Positions 18,546 through 26,532 of a stretch of DNA of 64,000 bases are shown one piece after another. Position numbers and translations under genes: made by a program. Numbering within the stretch: the stretch's first letter is position 1; each line of letters starts with the position of its first letter. This DNA is from Pseudoclavibacter caeni. Its GTDB lineage: Bacteria > Actinomycetota > Actinomycetes > Actinomycetales > Microbacteriaceae. The notes beneath the pieces were generated by a model, which was not told the origin of the DNA, searched no databases, and was given only the letters and a program-made list of their open reading frames with translations. The stretch spans positions 62,001 through 126,000 of the forward strand of contig NZ_WBKA01000003.1 in NCBI RefSeq assembly GCF_008831125.1. The letters run 5' to 3'.

Positions 18546-18551
18546 TACGCT
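18546..18551 (+). promoter_or_regulatory. -10 box of hisN
   Basis: TACGCT ends 7 nt before the ATG at 18559. The intervening GGGGGAC could also serve as a weak ribosome site, but the spacing fits a leaderless start. Confidence 0.5.
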
Positions 18552-18558
18552 GGGGGAC

Positions 18559-19344
18559 ATGCCGTTCTCACTGGATCAGGATCTCCGCCTCGCCCTCGAG
18601 CTCGCCGACGCCGCCGATGCGATCACCACCGCCCGTTTCCGCAGCACCGACCTCGACGTGCGACAGAAGGCCGACGACTCCGAGGTGACCGACGCGGATC
18701 TCGCCTGCGAGCGCCGACTGCGCGAGCTCGTCGCGGAGCGCCGCCCCGGCGACACCGTGTACGGCGAGGAGTACGGCGGCGAGCGGCAGCCCGGCCGCTG
18801 CTGGATCATCGACCCGATCGACGGCACCGGCAACTACTTCCGCGGCGTGCCGATCTGGGCGACGCTCATCGCCCTCGCCGTCGACGGCGTGCCGGTCGCG
18901 GGGGTGGTGAGCGCGCCGCTGCTGTGCCGCCGCTGGTGGGCTGCGGAGGGGTCCGGTGCGGTCGGCGTGTTCGGCCAGGGCGCGCCCGAGCCGCTGCACG
19001 TGTCGACCGTGGGGTCGATCGCCGATGCGTTCGCGAGCGTCGGCAGCCTTGACCAGTGGGATCTCGTCGACGCCCGCGACCGGGCGATCGACCTGCTCGA
19101 TGCGACGCACCGGCAGCGGATGTTCGGCGACTTCCTGCCGTACATGCTCGTCGCCGACGGCTCGATGGACGTCGTCGCCGAGCCCGACCTGAAGCCCTAC
19201 GACATGGCGGCGCTCGACGTGATCGTCCGCGAGGCCGGGGGCCGTTTCAGTGCGATGGATGGCACACCCGGCATCTGGTCGGGCACGGCGCTGGCGACGA
19301 ACGGCCGGCTGCACGAGGCGGCGCTGGGGATCCTCTCGAACTGA
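18559..19344 (+). CDS. hisN: Inositol-monophosphatase-family phosphatase, probable histidinol-phosphatase
   Basis: Mg2+-dependent phosphatase of the IMPase superfamily, 261 aa. The metal-binding motif WIIDPIDGTGNY lies at about residues 82-93, with an upstream GEEYGG that supplies the metal-ligand Glu. The C-terminal motif KPYDMAALDVIVREAGG is the conserved second signature. In actinomycetes, a gene of this type close to aroA/rsgA is usually HisN, which dephosphorylates L-histidinol phosphate in histidine synthesis. The reaction is inferred from that context; other inositol or sugar phosphates are possible. Confidence 0.8.
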   Translation: MPFSLDQDLRLALELADAADAITTARFRSTDLDVRQKADDSEVTDADLACERRLRELVAERRPGDTVYGEEYGGERQPGRCWIIDPIDGTGNYFRGVPIWATLIALAVDGVPVAGVVSAPLLCRRWWAAEGSGAVGVFGQGAPEPLHVSTVGSIADAFASVGSLDQWDLVDARDRAIDLLDATHRQRMFGDFLPYMLVADGSMDVVAEPDLKPYDMAALDVIVREAGGRFSAMDGTPGIWSGTALATNGRLHEAALGILSN

Positions 19345-19452
19345 GTCGCCGGCGTCGGGGCGCCGGAAACGTGCCCGTTCCCCGGCAGGCTGTGCCCCGC
19401 ATCCGCCGGCTGTGCACAGGGGCGTGGCACCGACCGTCCTCTGCACAGGAGC

Positions 19453-19491
19453 GTCCGGGGCGCCCCGGACGAGGCGCCGCGACGACAGACT
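19453..19491 (+). promoter_or_regulatory. Palindrome and -10 region of the DUF4192 gene
   Basis: An 18-bp perfect palindrome (GTCCGGGGC and its complement, 19453-19470) lies just upstream of a CAGACT -10 box (19486-19491). That box ends 6 nt before the ATG at 19498. A 13-bp direct repeat with one mismatch, TGCACAGGRGCGT, lies at 19413-19425 and 19442-19454. The palindrome covers the expected -35 zone and could be an operator. Confidence 0.4.
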
Positions 19492-19497
19492 CGGGGC

Positions 19498-20694
19498 ATG
19501 AAGACCACCGTGCTCCGCCCATCGTCCTCCGCCCAGCTGCTCGCCGCCCTGCCCGCGCTCGCCGGGTTCACGCCCCGTCGTGACCTGGTCGTGGTGCTGT
19601 TCGCCGGCCGCCGCAGTCGCGGCTGCTTCCGCGTTGACCTGCCCGTGCCGGGCGACGCCCGCACCGATCGCGAGCTGGCCCGCGTCGTCCTCGACCTGCT
19701 CGCCCGGCTGCCCGAGGTGACCGGCGTCATGCCCGTGGCGTGCACGCCGCTGCGATGCACGGAGACCGACGGGCATCCCCACCGCTCGCTGCACAAGGCG
19801 ATCGCCGAGGCCCTCTCGGCCGCGGGTGTGCGCCTGCTCGACTCGTGCTTCATCGCCGCCGACGGCTGGGGCAGCTTCCTCGACCCCGGTGTGCCGGTCG
19901 AGGGGCGGCCGCTCGCGTTGATCGAGCAGGAGCCGATGCGACTCGACGCGATGCTCGCGATCGATCACGCGGTGACGGATCTTGACGACGCCGGCGTGCC
20001 GCCCGCGGCGGATCCGGACTGGGCCGAGCGCACCGGCGCCGCCGTCGTCGAGCGGGAACGCCGGCTGCCCGCGCGGCTGCGTCTGCAGGATGCGGAGCGC
20101 GCCTGCGAGGTCGACCTGCTGGATCTGCTCGAGCGGCTCGGCCGCCAGGCGGGCGCGTTCCCGGAGTCCGATCCGCGCCTGCAGCGTCTGGTGGTCGATC
20201 TCGCCGTGGTCGCCGGGGTGGACGTGCTGCGGGAGATGCTGCTCCTGGGGCTCGCCTTCGGTCCGGATGCGATCGTGCAGGCCCGGCAGCGGCTGGGCGG
20301 CATGGCGGTGCGCGGCCCTGCGCTCATGCCGGTGATCGAGCGCATCCTCGACGAGCCGCTCGCCTTCCTGCTGCAGGGACTCGTCGTGACCCCGCCGGAT
20401 CGCGGTCGGCTGCACCGGGCCACGGAGGTGCTGCGGCTCGCGCTCGGCCGGGTGGCCGGCGGCCGGCGGGATGAGCTGGTGGCGATGCTCGCCTGGCTCT
20501 GGTGGGCGCTGGGGGTGAGCAGCGTGGCTGAGCGCCTCGTCGCCCCGATCCGTCGCCGCCGACCGGACCTGCTGCTCGTGCTGCTGTTCGGCTGGGAGAG
20601 CGCGGAGGGGCTCCTACCCCAGTGGGCCACCACCGCGGAGTCCGGCGACCCCGCCCCGGCATCGACTCAGTCGAGCGACGCCGGGGCGTCCTGA
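19498..20694 (+). CDS. DUF4192 domain protein
   Basis: Actinobacterial protein of 398 aa. The N-terminus (AQLLAALPALAGFTPRRDLVVVLF) matches the DUF4192 family, whose function is unknown. It has no signal peptide or transmembrane segment. The C-terminal part is rich in Leu and Arg with a helical look (RLALGRVAGGRRDELVAMLAWLWWALG). Its last 28 bp overlap the end of the convergent nnrD gene. No link to a neighbouring pathway is apparent. Confidence 0.8.
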   Translation: MKTTVLRPSSSAQLLAALPALAGFTPRRDLVVVLFAGRRSRGCFRVDLPVPGDARTDRELARVVLDLLARLPEVTGVMPVACTPLRCTETDGHPHRSLHKAIAEALSAAGVRLLDSCFIAADGWGSFLDPGVPVEGRPLALIEQEPMRLDAMLAIDHAVTDLDDAGVPPAADPDWAERTGAAVVERERRLPARLRLQDAERACEVDLLDLLERLGRQAGAFPESDPRLQRLVVDLAVVAGVDVLREMLLLGLAFGPDAIVQARQRLGGMAVRGPALMPVIERILDEPLAFLLQGLVVTPPDRGRLHRATEVLRLALGRVAGGRRDELVAMLAWLWWALGVSSVAERLVAPIRRRRPDLLLVLLFGWESAEGLLPQWATTAESGDPAPASTQSSDAGAS

Positions 20695-21686
20695 TGCGGG
20701 GCGATGCCGCGGACGGCCTCCGGGAGACTGGCGGCCAGCTGCCCGATGGTGAAGGGCCCCCGGGCGACGGCACCGGCCCGACCATGCAGCCAGGCGCCGC
20801 TCGCGGCGACCGCGAGCAGGTCGGGATCGCCGTCGGCCGCGGCGCCCGCGAGCACCGCGCCGATGACGCCGGTCAGCACGTCCCCGGTGCCGGCCGTCGC
20901 GTGCCAAGGCGTGCCGGTCGTGACGATGACGCTGCGGGAGCCGTCCGTGACGATCGTGATGGCACCCTTGAGCAGCACGGTGCAGCCGGTCGCCCGCGCC
21001 ATGGCCGCGGCGGCGGCCCCCCGCGCCTGCACCGCGGCGTCCGGCTCGTCGACCGAGTCCGCCCTCTGGGAGCCGAGACGCCCGGAGGCGGCGGCCGAGT
21101 CGGCCGGCTCCGGCGCTCCCGTCTCCTCGGCGCCATGATGGGGCGCGCCATGATGTGCGTCCGGCAACGTGACCTCGATGCCGAGCCGGGTGGCGAGCCG
21201 GGCGAACTCGCCGGCGTGCGGGGTGAGGATGAAGCGGTGCGGCCGGGCGAGCCGCTCCGGGGTGAGCAGCGCGAGCGCGCCCGCGTCGACCACGACGGGT
21301 GCCGTTCCCGCGAGCACCTCGAGCATCCGGCTGCCCAGCTCGTCATCGGCGGCCGCGGCAGGATCGAGCTCGGGCGTGCCCGAGCCGATCGCGTACGCGT
21401 CGGTGCGGCCGGGAGCGGTCACGACCTCGGGCGCCCGGTCGAGCACCCGCTGCTGCACCGCATCGGCGCCGAGATGGCGCACCATGCCGACGCCAGTGCC
21501 CAGCGCGCCGAGCGTGCTGAGCACTCCGGCGCCCGGGAACCGGGGCGACCCGGTGATGAGTCCCAGCACGCCCCGCGAGTACTTGTGGTCTCCGGCGGTG
21601 GGCCAGCGATAGGTCACCGCCGTGTCCACGGCCGTCCACAGCCGGGGCCGGGGCGAGCCGGTGACGGGATCGATGACGGTGGTCAC
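20667..21686 (-). CDS. nnrD: ADP-dependent NAD(P)H-hydrate dehydratase
   Basis: Ribokinase-like repair enzyme that restores hydrated NAD(P)H at the expense of ADP or ATP, 339 aa. Family motifs: GDHKYSRGVLGLITGSPRFPGA near the start, LTPHAGEFARL mid-protein, and GTGDVLTGVIGAVLA near the C-terminus (anion hole and catalytic Asp). A His/Gly/Ala-rich insert of about 50 residues (around DAHHGAPHHGAEETGAPEP) follows HAGEFARL and is unusual. The usual fused NnrE epimerase domain is absent. The GTG start overlaps the M18 peptidase stop by 4 nt. The 3' end overlaps the convergent DUF4192 gene. Confidence 0.88.
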   Translation of the reverse strand: MTTVIDPVTGSPRPRLWTAVDTAVTYRWPTAGDHKYSRGVLGLITGSPRFPGAGVLSTLGALGTGVGMVRHLGADAVQQRVLDRAPEVVTAPGRTDAYAIGSGTPELDPAAAADDELGSRMLEVLAGTAPVVVDAGALALLTPERLARPHRFILTPHAGEFARLATRLGIEVTLPDAHHGAPHHGAEETGAPEPADSAAASGRLGSQRADSVDEPDAAVQARGAAAAAMARATGCTVLLKGAITIVTDGSRSVIVTTGTPWHATAGTGDVLTGVIGAVLAGAAADGDPDLLAVAASGAWLHGRAGAVARGPFTIGQLAASLPEAVRGIAPHQDAPASLD

Positions 21687-23008
21687 GCCGCCTCCTCCGC
21701 GGACAGGGCGAACGCGGCCATGATCTGCGACAGGGCGCGCAGGTCGCCGACATGGCACAGCTCGCGGATCGAGTGCATCGACAACAGACCGACGCCCACG
21801 TCGACGGTGCGCATGCCGAGCCTGGTCGCCGTGATCGGCCCGATCGTCGTGCCGCAGGGCACGGCGTTGTTCGACACGAAGGTCTGCACGGCGACGCCGG
21901 CGGCCCGGGCGAGCCCGTGCCACAGGGCGGCCCCGGCGCCGTCGCTGGCGTACCGCTGGTTCGCATTGACCTTGAGCAGCGGCCCGCGGCCGGGGAGCGG
22001 ATGCCGGGCCGGATCATGCCGGTCGGGCCGGTTCGGATGGGTGAGATGCCCGGCGTCGGCGGAGAGCACCCAGGAGTCAGCCCAGGCCCGCAGGCGCTGC
22101 TCCTCGTCGGCGCCGAGCTGCCCGGCGACGCGCACGAGCACCTGCTCGAGCAGCGGACCGGCAGCTCCGGAGCGGGTGCCGGAGCCGACCTCCTCGTGGT
22201 CGAAGGCGGCGAGCACGGTCACGTAGTCGGCCGTGTCGACGAGCCGCTCGCCGCGAACGCCACCCGCGATCGCGAGCAGGGCGGCGAGCCCGGCGTACAC
22301 CGAGCTGAGGTTGTCGAGCCGGCCGGCGGCGAGCAGCTCCTCCCGGGCGCCGAGCAGCTGGGGCGGCTGGGTGTCGACGAGGAAGAGATCCCCGCCGGCG
22401 AGGTCACCGGGCTCGAGGCCGGCCCGGCTGGCCACGAGCGCGGCGACATCGAGATCCGGGTCGTCGGTCGTCGCGCCGAGCACCGGCTGCAGATCGCGCT
22501 GCCGGTCGAGCCGCAGATCGTCGTTCTGCCCGCGGTCGAGATGGATGGCCAGGCTCGGCACCCGCGCGATCGGACCGGTGCGCACGAGGTGCGGACGACC
22601 GGTGCGATCGAACACCCGCCCGGCGATGGCGAGGTCGCGGTCGAGCCAGGTCGGCAGCAGCGCCCCGCCGTAGATCTCGACGCCCAGCCGACGCCAGCCG
22701 TCCGCGTCGTCCGTGGCCAGATCCTTCAGCCGCAGCATCGGCGAGTCGGTGTGCGCGCCGATGATCCGCACCGGCGCAGTCGCGGCGGCGCCGCGGGGCA
22801 CGACCCAGGCGATGACCGCGCCGTCGCGGACGACGACGTAACGCCCCGGCTCCGCGGGCCAGGCGTCACGCTCCGCCAGCCGGATGAACCCGGCGCCGAC
22901 GAGGCGCCGGGACACGACGTCGGCGACGTGGTACGACGTCGGCGTCTGGGTCAGGAACGTGCGCAGCCCGTCGATGAAGGCGATGCGTCCGGCGTCGTCA
23001 TGACTCAT
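21683..23008 (-). CDS. M18 family aminopeptidase
   Basis: Dinuclear zinc aspartyl/leucyl aminopeptidase, 441 aa, cytosolic. M18 motifs in order: [14 protein letters not shown] (first metal His and Asp), [14 protein letters not shown] (catalytic Glu pair), [11 protein letters not shown] (bridging Asp and nearby His) and a C-terminal CHVGDLRAL. It removes N-terminal acidic or neutral residues from peptides. The ATG at 23008 has GAGAGG upstream and matches the family N-terminus. Its first 11 bp overlap the 3' end of mnmA, so the genes probably share a transcript. Confidence 0.92.
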   Translation of the reverse strand: MSHDDAGRIAFIDGLRTFLTQTPTSYHVADVVSRRLVGAGFIRLAERDAWPAEPGRYVVVRDGAVIAWVVPRGAAATAPVRIIGAHTDSPMLRLKDLATDDADGWRRLGVEIYGGALLPTWLDRDLAIAGRVFDRTGRPHLVRTGPIARVPSLAIHLDRGQNDDLRLDRQRDLQPVLGATTDDPDLDVAALVASRAGLEPGDLAGGDLFLVDTQPPQLLGAREELLAAGRLDNLSSVYAGLAALLAIAGGVRGERLVDTADYVTVLAAFDHEEVGSGTRSGAAGPLLEQVLVRVAGQLGADEEQRLRAWADSWVLSADAGHLTHPNRPDRHDPARHPLPGRGPLLKVNANQRYASDGAGAALWHGLARAAGVAVQTFVSNNAVPCGTTIGPITATRLGMRTVDVGVGLLSMHSIRELCHVGDLRALSQIMAAFALSAEEAA

Positions 23009-24131
23009 GGGTCGATCCTCTCGGGGATGGCACCGCGGGGGCGTCCGCGGGCGTGGTCCGGTCGATGGTGCACTGGCCGAGCACCCGGTCGCCCAGGTAG
23101 AGCACGGCGGACTGCCCGGGGGCCACGCTGACCAGCGGGTCGCGCAGGCGCACGATGACCTCGCCGTCATCCACGCGCACGCGTGCGGGCACCGGGTCGC
23201 CGTGCGCGCGCACCTGCACGTCCACGTCCAGTCCCGTTCGCACCGCCGCCGGGGGACGCCCCGCCCACGAGTGACGTCGGCCCGCGAGCTCGCGCACGGC
23301 GAGTGCCTCGCGCGGGCCGACGACCACCTGGTGGGTCACCGGTCGCACCTCGAGCACGTACCGGGGCCGCCCGTCCGGGGCGGGCCGGCCGATGTGCAGC
23401 CCGCGCCGCTGGCCGACGGTGTAGCGGTGCGCGCCCTCGTGGTGACCGAGCACCCGGCCCTCGCGATCGACGATGTCGCCCCGGGCGGAGCCGAGGTGCT
23501 CCCCCAGCCAGCCGGCGGTGTCGCCGTCGGGAATGAAGCAGATGTCGTAGCTGTCGGGCTTGCTCGCGGTCTCGAGCCCGCGTCGGGCCGCCTCCTCGCG
23601 CACGAGCCGCTTGGAGGGGGTGTCACCCAGCGGGAAGATCGCGTGCTCCAGCTGCTCACCGGTGAGCACGCCCAGCACGTACGACTGGTCCTTCGCCCAG
23701 GCCGCGGCGCGGTGCAGCTCAGGCCCGTCCGGCCCGGTCACAACGCGGGCGTAGTGCCCGGTGCACACCGCGTCGAATCCCAGCGCGAGCGCCTTCTCCA
23801 GCAGCGCGGCGAACTTGATCCGCTCGTTGCACCGCAGGCACGGGTTGGGGGTGCGGCCGGCCGCGTACTCGGCGATGAAGTCGCCGACGACGTCCTCGCG
23901 GAACCGCTCGGAGAAGTCCCACACGTAGAACGGGATGCCGAGGCGTGCACACACCCGCTGGGCGTCGGTTGCGTCCTCGATCGTGCAGCAGCCGCGGGAG
24001 CCCTGGCGCAGCGTCCCCCGGGCGCGGGAGAGCGCCAGGTGCACGCCGACGACCTCGTGGCCGGCACCGACCATCCGCGCCGCGGCCACCGAGGAGTCGA
24101 CTCCGCCGCTCATCGCCGCGAGCACCCGCAT
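22998..24131 (-). CDS. mnmA: tRNA 2-thiouridine(34) synthase
   Basis: Adenylates and thiolates U34 of Lys, Glu and Gln tRNAs, 377 aa. The PP-loop [14 protein letters not shown] begins at about residue 7. The first catalytic Cys is in [11 protein letters not shown] and the second in [11 protein letters not shown], with CTGHYAR between them. The ATG at 24131 is preceded by GGAGGAC. The adjacent cysteine desulfurase gene lies upstream on the same strand, separated by 231 bp, and is the probable sulfur donor. Desulfurase-mnmA gene pairs are common in actinomycetes. Confidence 0.95.
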   Translation of the reverse strand: MRVLAAMSGGVDSSVAAARMVGAGHEVVGVHLALSRARGTLRQGSRGCCTIEDATDAQRVCARLGIPFYVWDFSERFREDVVGDFIAEYAAGRTPNPCLRCNERIKFAALLEKALALGFDAVCTGHYARVVTGPDGPELHRAAAWAKDQSYVLGVLTGEQLEHAIFPLGDTPSKRLVREEAARRGLETASKPDSYDICFIPDGDTAGWLGEHLGSARGDIVDREGRVLGHHEGAHRYTVGQRRGLHIGRPAPDGRPRYVLEVRPVTHQVVVGPREALAVRELAGRRHSWAGRPPAAVRTGLDVDVQVRAHGDPVPARVRVDDGEVIVRLRDPLVSVAPGQSAVLYLGDRVLGQCTIDRTTPADAPAVPSPRGSTHES

Positions 24132-24362
24132 GTCCTCCGCCTTCCGTCCCGCCTCAGTGTAGTCGCGCGGTCGTCGCGTGCCCCGGGACGCGAGCCCCGG
24201 CCGCACGCGTCGGCGCGGGCCGCGCGTCGCCCTGCCGCTCGCACGGGCGCCGCCCCGCGGCGCGCGATGGAGCGGGCCGCTCCTCCTCCGTGCCGCTCGC
24301 GCGGATCTCGCCCCGGCCGTGCCAGGCGGCGCGGAAACCGGCGGAACGGCGCCGGGCGCTGC

Positions 24363-25595
24363 TTAGAACCGGGTGGGCCGCCGTGCGCTCATGCCGGCCC
24401 GGCGGGCGCGGGCGACCACCTCGGGCAGCACCGCGAGCACCGCGTCCACATCGGCCGCCGTGGTCCGCTCGCCGAGGGTGAACCGCAGCGCCGAGCGGGC
24501 GTCCGCGGCGTCGAACCCCATCGCGCGCAGCACGTCGCTCGGCTGCGGGATCGCCGCGCTGCAGGCGGCGCCGGTGGATGCGCGCACCCCCGCTGCGTCC
24601 AGCAGGAACAGCAGCGAGTCGCCCTCGCATCCCGGGAAGACGGCGTGGACGTTACCGGGCAGCCGCTCGTCGCCACGGGCGCCGGTGACGATCGCGTCCG
24701 GCACCTCCCGTTCGATGCCCGCGATGAGCCGGTCGCGCAGGACGGCCGTGGCCCGCGCCCGGTCGGTGCGCGTGGTCTCCGCATGCTCGGCCGCCACACC
24801 GAACGCGGCGATGCCGGGCACATCGAGCGTGCCACTGCGCACCCGACGCTCCTGCCCGCCGCCGTGCAGCAGCGGCACCGGGGTGACGTCCCGGCGCAGC
24901 AACAGCGCACCGACACCCATCGGCCCGCCGATCTTGTGGGCGGCGACGCTGACCGCGGCCGCGCCCCAGCCGTGCAGGTCGACCGGGATCTGCCCGTAGG
25001 CGGACACCGCGTCGACATGCACCGGCACGCCATGCGCGGCGGCGAGCCGGACGACCTGTCGCACCGGCTGGATCGTGCCGACCTCGTTGTTCGCGGCGAG
25101 CAGGGAGACGAGCGACACCCGGTCGCCGCTGGCGTCGAGGATGCGCTCCAGCCGGTCGAGGTCGACGCGGCCGGCGCGGTCGACGGGCACCCGCTGCAGC
25201 TCGGCGCCCTGCCGCTGCGCCAGCCAGGTCGCGGCGGCCTCGCTCGCCCGGTGCTCGGCCTCGGGCAGCACGATCACCGGGTGGTCGCCGGCGGTGTCGC
25301 GCCACCAGTGGATGCCCTTGATCGCGGTGTTGACCGACTCGGTGCCACCGGAGGTGAACACGACCTCGGCCGGATCCGCGCCCGCGGACGCCGCGACCCG
25401 GGCCCGGCCCTCCTCCACAAGCGCCCGGGCGCGCTGGCCCGCCGCGTGCACGGAGGCGGGGTTGCCCACGTCGCGCGCCACGGCGACCCAGGCGTCGAGC
25501 GCCTGAGGCAGCATCGGCGTGGTCGCCGCGTGGTCGAGGTAGTGGTCGGTCCCCGCCCGCCGCGACGACGGGCGCTCGGGCACCGAGTCGGTCAT
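24363..25595 (-). CDS. Cysteine desulfurase (NifS/IscS family)
   Basis: PLP enzyme of 410 aa that removes sulfur from cysteine as an enzyme-bound persulfide. Visible: YLDHAATTPMLPQAL at the start, FTSGGTESVNTAIKG (PLP phosphate site), the PLP-binding Lys in SVAAHKIGGPMGVGALLL and the mobile catalytic Cys in STGAACSAAIPQPS. The position next to mnmA suggests tRNA thiolation, though it could also feed iron-sulfur assembly. No good ribosome site is visible before the ATG, only CCGGA. The gene starts 16 nt after the stop of the thioredoxin/TPR gene upstream. Confidence 0.93.
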   Translation of the reverse strand: MTDSVPERPSSRRAGTDHYLDHAATTPMLPQALDAWVAVARDVGNPASVHAAGQRARALVEEGRARVAASAGADPAEVVFTSGGTESVNTAIKGIHWWRDTAGDHPVIVLPEAEHRASEAAATWLAQRQGAELQRVPVDRAGRVDLDRLERILDASGDRVSLVSLLAANNEVGTIQPVRQVVRLAAAHGVPVHVDAVSAYGQIPVDLHGWGAAAVSVAAHKIGGPMGVGALLLRRDVTPVPLLHGGGQERRVRSGTLDVPGIAAFGVAAEHAETTRTDRARATAVLRDRLIAGIEREVPDAIVTGARGDERLPGNVHAVFPGCEGDSLLFLLDAAGVRASTGAACSAAIPQPSDVLRAMGFDAADARSALRFTLGERTTAADVDAVLAVLPEVVARARRAGMSARRPTRF

Positions 25596-25611
25596 TCCGG
25601 ACGGCCCCGAC

Positions 25612-26532
25612 TCAGAACAGCAGGCTGGCCATGCGGGTGCGGGCGGCGTTGACCGCGGGCTCCCCGTTGCCGGTGAGGTCGAACAGGGCGATCAGCCGCG
25701 CCTGCAGGTCGCCGCGCCGGCCCGGATCGCCCCACAGCTCCGGGCGCAGCAGGCGGTCGAAGGATGCGGCGGCGTCCCCGCCGAGCCACAGCCGGTCCGC
25801 CTCGGCGAGCGCCCGGTCCACGGGGTCGGCCGCGTCGGCCTGGGCCTCATGCGCCTCCACACGCTGCACGAGCTGGGCGAGCAGCAGACCGTGATGGGCG
25901 ATCGCGTCCTTCGGCGTGGTGTCGAGGATGCGCTGGAATCGCTGCTCCGCCTCCGCGGGACGCCCCTGGTCGAGAGCGTCCTGCGCGGCCTGCTGCTCCG
26001 GGGTGAGGGTCGGCGCGGCATCCTCCGCCGGAGCCTCCTCTGGCACGTCGACGACCTCGATGATCCCCTGCTGGGCGGCCAGCTGCAGCACCTGATCGAT
26101 CACGGGCTCGATCTGGGCCGCGGCAGGCATCCCCTCGAACAGCGGGATGGGCTGGCCGGCGATGACGGCGAGCGTCGTCGGCAGGGCACGGGCCTGCAGC
26201 GCCCGGGCGATCTGGGGATGCCGCGAGGCGTCGGCGATCGCGAGCAGCAGCCGGCCGCGGCGAGCGACTGTCAGGTCTGTGAGCGTGTCGACCAGGGCGT
26301 CGTCCTGACCGGTGCCGCTGACCAGCGCGAGCAGCAGCGGCGTGTGCGCGCTGCGCTCGATCGTCTCGGCGAAGTTCTGCTCGGTCAGGTCCACGACGAG
26401 GGCGGCGCGGACGGCGTCATCCGGCGCCTGCCGCCCGGCTCCGCCTGCGGAGGACGACGTCTGGTCGAGGCTCACGGCCCCGTGCATGTCGACGGGCAGA
26501 TGACGCCCCTGCCCCTGTGTGCTCTCGGTCAC
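25612..26532 (-). CDS. Thioredoxin-fold and TPR protein, CnoX/YbbN-like, without CXXC
   Basis: Protein of 306 aa. Residues of about 45-150 resemble a thioredoxin fold (VVDLTEQNFAETIERSAHTPLLLALVSGTGQDDALV and ARALPTTLAVIAGQPI with the cis-Pro). The CXXC site is replaced by SGTG and the protein has no Cys there. The C-terminal half is a TPR-like tetratrico-domain (LDQGRPAEAEQRFQRILDTTPKDAIAHHGLLLAQL). CnoX-type holdases keep clients foldable and need not be redox-active. It is an inferred co-chaperone. It ends 16 nt before the desulfurase gene and starts directly after the stop of the composite membrane protein gene. Confidence 0.72.
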   Translation of the reverse strand: MTESTQGQGRHLPVDMHGAVSLDQTSSSAGGAGRQAPDDAVRAALVVDLTEQNFAETIERSAHTPLLLALVSGTGQDDALVDTLTDLTVARRGRLLLAIADASRHPQIARALQARALPTTLAVIAGQPIPLFEGMPAAAQIEPVIDQVLQLAAQQGIIEVVDVPEEAPAEDAAPTLTPEQQAAQDALDQGRPAEAEQRFQRILDTTPKDAIAHHGLLLAQLVQRVEAHEAQADAADPVDRALAEADRLWLGGDAAASFDRLLRPELWGDPGRRGDLQARLIALFDLTGNGEPAVNAARTRMASLLF

